A DNA stretch of 36,521 nucleotides, taken from the NCBI GenBank assembly GCA_937942475.1, contig CALDEP010000015.1, forward strand, positions 1-36,521, given 5' to 3'. The notes under the pieces are model-generated. The model was not told the origin of the DNA, searched no databases, and saw nothing but the letters and a program-made list of their open reading frames with translations. This DNA comes from an uncultured Aureispira sp. GTDB lineage: Bacteria > Bacteroidota > Bacteroidia > Chitinophagales > Saprospiraceae. The translations under genes and the position numbers were made by a program. Every line of letters begins with the position of its first letter. The first letter of the stretch is position 1. Positions 33,436 to 36,521 of this stretch are shown here, piece by piece.

Positions 33436-34041
33436 CTAGAAAAAGAAATTTTTGATTCCTGTTAAGATACTTTGTACGGCATAAGCGGCTAATATTAAGC
33501 CCATAATTTTACTTATGACAATGATACCATAAGAGCCAATTTTCTCTTGGACCGCATTTGCTGCCAATAAAATCAAGCAGGTTAAGCCGATGACTGCTAA
33601 AACAATAAAGGTTGTAATGACTTGTTGTTGAATCGTATATAAGTGATTGTCTGTCATTAGGACAACCGCCATGATGGCACCAGGAGAAGCAATAGAAGGT
33701 ATTGCTACAGGAAAAATAGTGACGTGTTTATAATCGGTTATTCGGTTGATTTCCTCCTCAGGTTTACTATCTCCAAAAATCATACTGAGGGCAAATAGAA
33801 ATAAAATCACCCCTCCTGAAATCTGAAAGGCATCTAAGGAAACCTCCATTCCTTCTAAGATTAGTTGTCCTATAATTATAAAAAACAATAGAATACAAAA
33901 GGCAACTCCTGAAGCACGAATGGCAATTTTTTGTTGGTGGAATTTGTCAAATTCTTTTGTTGCCTCTAAATAAACAGGGACAGAACCCAGTGGATCTATG
34001 ACGGCAATTAAAAAGAAAAAGGTAGCAATAAACTCAGACAT
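33436..34041 (-). CDS. MarC family (UPF0056) inner membrane protein
   Basis: 201 residues with six hydrophobic segments. The opening FFFLIAVIDPLGSVPVYLEAT and the FQISGGVILFLFALSMIFG stretch are typical of MarC/UPF0056 proteins, as is PVAIPSIASPGAIMAVVLM. Their function is not settled; early links to multiple antibiotic resistance in E. coli were not confirmed. The gene begins five bases after the stop of the DUF3124 lipoprotein gene, so they form a two-gene unit. Confidence 0.93.
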   Translation of the reverse strand: MSEFIATFFFLIAVIDPLGSVPVYLEATKEFDKFHQQKIAIRASGVAFCILLFFIIIGQLILEGMEVSLDAFQISGGVILFLFALSMIFGDSKPEEEINRITDYKHVTIFPVAIPSIASPGAIMAVVLMTDNHLYTIQQQVITTFIVLAVIGLTCLILLAANAVQEKIGSYGIIVISKIMGLILAAYAVQSILTGIKNFFF

Positions 34042-34046
34042 AGTAT

Positions 34047-34556
34047 TTATTTGATTCGTTTTGCTTGTGTTGAGAAAGATAGTCCTTGTTGCCCTTTTGT
34101 AGAATTCATAATCCCTTCAAATAAAGGTTCTGGACAGCCTATAGGCGTTTTCCATTCAAATAAAAAATTAGAACCTGTGCCTCCACTAACATCTGTTAGG
34201 TTAATAATAATCTCTGTCGTTTCCATTGGAGCAAGAAAAACGGGCTTGTCAAAATACGTTCGAACTAAAGAGCCGTAAGTATCATAATAAGTTGCTTTTA
34301 ATAAGTAAATGGTATCCAAATCACTTGTGTTTCTCAAACTAACCATAGCGGTCAGATTTGTAATTCGCTTATCATCTGCACTATAAATTTGAGAATAGAC
34401 AGATAGATATGATTTTCCATGTTCTAAGGAATCTAAATGACTAATATCCACAAATTTTTCAGACCAGTCTTGACTAGGAATGGATTCCTGTTTTTCGGGT
34501 TCATTACAAGCCAACAAAAGCAATGAAATGCTTATTAAAAGTAAGTGTTTTTTCAT
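34047..34556 (-). CDS. DUF3124 lipoprotein
   Basis: 169 residues with a lipobox LLLLAC (Cys17). The mature part, VSLRNTSDLDTIYLLKATYYDTYGSLVRTY with DKPVFLAPMETTEIIINL and SGGTGSNFLFEW, fits DUF3124, a family of small lipoproteins with an immunoglobulin-like pattern and no known activity. Followed after five bases by the MarC-type gene. The family assignment is from memory of its conserved motifs. Confidence 0.8.
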   Translation of the reverse strand: MKKHLLLISISLLLLACNEPEKQESIPSQDWSEKFVDISHLDSLEHGKSYLSVYSQIYSADDKRITNLTAMVSLRNTSDLDTIYLLKATYYDTYGSLVRTYFDKPVFLAPMETTEIIINLTDVSGGTGSNFLFEWKTPIGCPEPLFEGIMNSTKGQQGLSFSTQAKRIK

Positions 34557-34675
34557 TTGTGTCTAGATGATTTTGAATAGAATAACTTATTCGGAAGCGA
34601 AATGGTTCCTAAAGCCTCAAAAGTAATCTTTTTATTTTAGTGAAAGTAAAATAAGTAAGTTTGGCGCTGATTGTT

Positions 34676-35260
34676 TTATTTATTCAAATCTGCTCTTCGT
34701 TGGTTGCGCAATCTAGAGAGTGAAACAGGTGTGACCCCCAAGAAGGAGGCAAGGTGTTTTTGTTGTACTCGTTGTATTAAACCAGGATCTGTATCCATAA
34801 GCCACTGGTAGCGTTCTTGGGCAGAATAAAGCAAAAAAGTTTCTAAACGCTCTTGCAAACGAATGACAAATTGTTCAAAAAAATACTCTTTTAACCGCTT
34901 CACCCTAGTATTCTGATGGGCTAAATCTTCAATGGCTTTATAATCAAAAACAAAAATGGTACTTGGTTCTAAGAACTCAATGTTTTGTCGAGAAGGTTGA
35001 TTGTAAAAGATAGAATCGTGGCAAGCAACCGCTTCGCCTTCTTTTCTAAATTTCATAGAAATTTCATCCCCTTTGCTGTTAATGGCATAGGCTCTAGTCA
35101 ATCCATTCAAGAGGATGCCCAACTTTCGTTGCGTGGTTCCAGCGTGAATGAAGAAAGCGCCTTTTTTATATCGTTTTTCTTCGCCAATGGCTTGTATTTC
35201 TATTAAATCTTTTGTTGTTAAGAATGGAAATTGCCCAAAATAGTCTTTTAGTGTTTTCAT
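34676..35260 (-). CDS. Crp/Fnr-family transcription regulator
   Basis: 194 residues. Residues about 1-115 form a cyclic-nucleotide-binding type beta-roll (KKGAFFIHAGTTQRKLGILLNGL, ISMKFRKEGEAVACHDSIFY), then the dimer helix and a C-terminal helix-turn-helix with recognition helix LASFLGVTPVSLSRLRNQR. The effector is unclear: the usual cAMP-contacting residues are not obvious. Such regulators in this phylum often control neighbouring genes of stress or lipid metabolism; the desaturase gene is immediately upstream on the same strand (80-base gap), which makes a shared control possible. Confidence 0.9.
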   Translation of the reverse strand: MKTLKDYFGQFPFLTTKDLIEIQAIGEEKRYKKGAFFIHAGTTQRKLGILLNGLTRAYAINSKGDEISMKFRKEGEAVACHDSIFYNQPSRQNIEFLEPSTIFVFDYKAIEDLAHQNTRVKRLKEYFFEQFVIRLQERLETFLLYSAQERYQWLMDTDPGLIQRVQQKHLASFLGVTPVSLSRLRNQRRADLNK

Positions 35261-35340
35261 GTAAATTAGTAGGTACTAATGTTTGCTTTTTAGGCTTTAA
35301 TAAGATGATCTCTAAAATACAAAGTACACAATATTTGGAT

Positions 35341-36360
35341 TTATTTGTACAATTCTCGATACGTTTTTTGGCGAATGTAGTTTTTCATATCTTTAAAAAA
35401 ATCAGATCGAGTTCGAACTAGTCTTGAAGACAAGCCCATGTCTTTTCGCATAATAAATTGCCATAAAACATTGGTCCAAGATTGATGAGAGGTCAAGGAT
35501 TGGTACTCTTCTTCTAAGATATTTTTTAAGGCTGGTAATTTACTGCCTGGTATGTTCATAAAGTCATGGTGTTCATTGTGATAACCAACATTGTAACTCA
35601 CTTTGTTTAGAGGTCCATAATAACTGTAGGTTTCTTGTACGCCATCAAATAAATAATGTTCATGGATAAAATGTGCTGCAACAGGATGTGGTCCCATTCC
35701 AAAATAAGTGGACAATAATAAGTAGCTAATGCCTGTCCATCCCCAAGCATAAAAAATAAATAGATTAACGATTCCTATAAAAATGACGTTGATCATTTCC
35801 CAACGATTGGTTGCTGTAGCATTCAATACGCCTCTAACAAGATAGAAAATAGGATTAAAAAGCCACCAGAAAAATTTTCGTGGACGTGATTTTCCAATTA
35901 AATTCACTTCAAAATCTTGTGGCAAATCGGCATCTATATCATCTACTCCCAAAAAGGTATGATGTCTAGGATGGTACTTGTGAAAGGTCATTGCCATTGG
36001 GAATGGTATCGAAATGTTTGCAAAAATTGCCAAGTATCTATTTTGCCATTTTTCCTTAAAAACAGCGTAGTGGCTCGTTTCATGAATCGCCATTGCCAAC
36101 CAATGCATTAATATAGAACCTATGAAATAGCTAAATAAAAACATCGTTCCCCAGTATAGAAGGGAATGTTCGGGATTATAATTATGATAAAAACAAGCCG
36201 AAAAAAACAGTTGTAAAGGAACAATAATGAAAACAGGAATTGCTTGCTTGGGATCGTAACCCATTAATTGTTTGATTTCTGGATGCTTTTGTAGGAGTGT
36301 TTTTCTTCGTTTGGCATGTGGCTCGCCATATTCTACGTAATTAAAATTGCGCTTTGACAT
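35341..36360 (-). CDS. DES1-like sphingolipid (dihydroceramide) delta-4 desaturase
   Basis: 339 residues, close to the length of eukaryotic DES1. It has the N-terminal Lipid_DES-like stretch (EPHAKRRKTLLQKHPEIKQL, matching the HADRRREILAKYPEIK pattern of animal DEGS1), the three histidine boxes of membrane desaturases (HETSH 93-97, HPRHH 130-134, HNEHH 261-265) and the family signature ETYSYYGPLN plus NVGYHNEHHDF. Several membrane helices are visible (about 40-60, 68-90, 188-220). The enzyme is a di-iron oxidase that puts a trans C4-C5 double bond into dihydroceramide. The resemblance to DES1 is much closer than to ordinary bacterial fatty acid desaturases. That the cell makes sphingolipids is an inference. 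No serine palmitoyltransferase gene is in the window. Confidence 0.9.
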   Translation of the reverse strand: MSKRNFNYVEYGEPHAKRRKTLLQKHPEIKQLMGYDPKQAIPVFIIVPLQLFFSACFYHNYNPEHSLLYWGTMFLFSYFIGSILMHWLAMAIHETSHYAVFKEKWQNRYLAIFANISIPFPMAMTFHKYHPRHHTFLGVDDIDADLPQDFEVNLIGKSRPRKFFWWLFNPIFYLVRGVLNATATNRWEMINVIFIGIVNLFIFYAWGWTGISYLLLSTYFGMGPHPVAAHFIHEHYLFDGVQETYSYYGPLNKVSYNVGYHNEHHDFMNIPGSKLPALKNILEEEYQSLTSHQSWTNVLWQFIMRKDMGLSSRLVRTRSDFFKDMKNYIRQKTYRELYK

Positions 36361-36474
36361 AAGTATATTTTTTTGTTTGAATGATTGTTCAAATTTATTT
36401 CAAATATTCTTAGGGTCAATTATCATTTGATAACTAATGGTTAAAGGGTGCCTCATTTTTTTTCTCTGAAAAAT

Positions 36475-36521
36475 GGTGTCGGAGCGCTGCTCCTAGAGAT
36501 GGTGTCGGAGCGATGCTCCTA
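36475..36521. repeat. Two palindromic 21-bp repeats (GGTGTCGGAGC type)
   Basis: Units at 36475-36495 and 36501-36521 read GGTGTC then GGAGC-GCT-GCTCC (or GAT loop) and TA, with a period of 26 bases. They share GGTGTC, loop and spacing with the array at 3606-3722, while the stem changes from AGGGC/GCCCT to GGAGC/GCTCC. The array may continue past the right edge of the window. Confidence 0.85.

Overview
The window looks like an ordinary chromosomal stretch of an AT-rich marine member of the Bacteroidota, probably Saprospiria (Aureispira/Saprospira-like; the genus is a guess). The reasons are four secreted proteins with type IX secretion (T9SS) C-terminal tails, many short signal peptides ending in AQ or a lipobox Cys, starts without Shine-Dalgarno sequences, a TAnnTTTG-type promoter before mazG, and family types common in this phylum (AraC-MGMT fusion, TlpA lipoproteins, DUF3124, R2K ATP-grasp). 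No rRNA, tRNA, CRISPR array, transposase or prophage was seen.

Layout. 1-2600: a structured leader and an OmpA-domain secreted protein. 2643-3488: AraC-type HTH fused to an O6-alkylguanine-DNA methyltransferase. 3606-3722: a short array of palindromic repeats. 3876-6620: T9SS protein with a duplicated domain. 6679-9316 (minus): QueC-like PP-loop enzyme, polytopic membrane protein, secreted protein. 9618-11423 (minus): GNAT/decarboxylase fusion. 11809-14021: mazG and an aspartate-type aminotransferase. 14151-15178 (minus): GNAT and a five-repeat secreted protein. 15347-20170 (minus): a five-gene run of RsmB-type methyltransferase, SEC-C protein, ATP-grasp protein, small secreted protein and GT-C membrane transferase. 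20418-21674: rocD. 22056-29718: three tandem paralogous T9SS proteins of about 830 residues. 30040-31894 (minus): TPR protein and TlpA-like lipoprotein. 32139-33358: a small gene remnant and two small exported proteins. 33436-36360 (minus): MarC-type protein, DUF3124 lipoprotein, Crp-type regulator and a desaturase closely resembling eukaryotic dihydroceramide delta-4 desaturase.

Most striking points: (1) the DES1-like desaturase, which suggests a bacterium that makes delta-4-unsaturated ceramides; (2) the three-gene array of surface proteins that combine four calcium-loop-like motifs, a dockerin-like module, a cohesin-like domain and a T9SS tail in one polypeptide, with signs of gene conversion; (3) a GNAT/Cys4/decarboxylase-like fusion lacking the usual active-site Cys; (4) a small secreted protein made of five 17-residue repeats.

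The intergenic DNA is rich in non-coding structure. There is a dispersed family of short elements with a TTGCGTAA-type end and an AT-rich internal palindrome (near 9.4, 12.6, 20.2 and 29.8 kb), a separate 197-bp inverted-repeat element at 11476-11672, and two covarying versions of a 21-bp palindromic repeat at 3.6 kb and at the window's right edge. Strong terminator hairpins separate most convergent genes. All calls are from reading the sequence; no database search was run.
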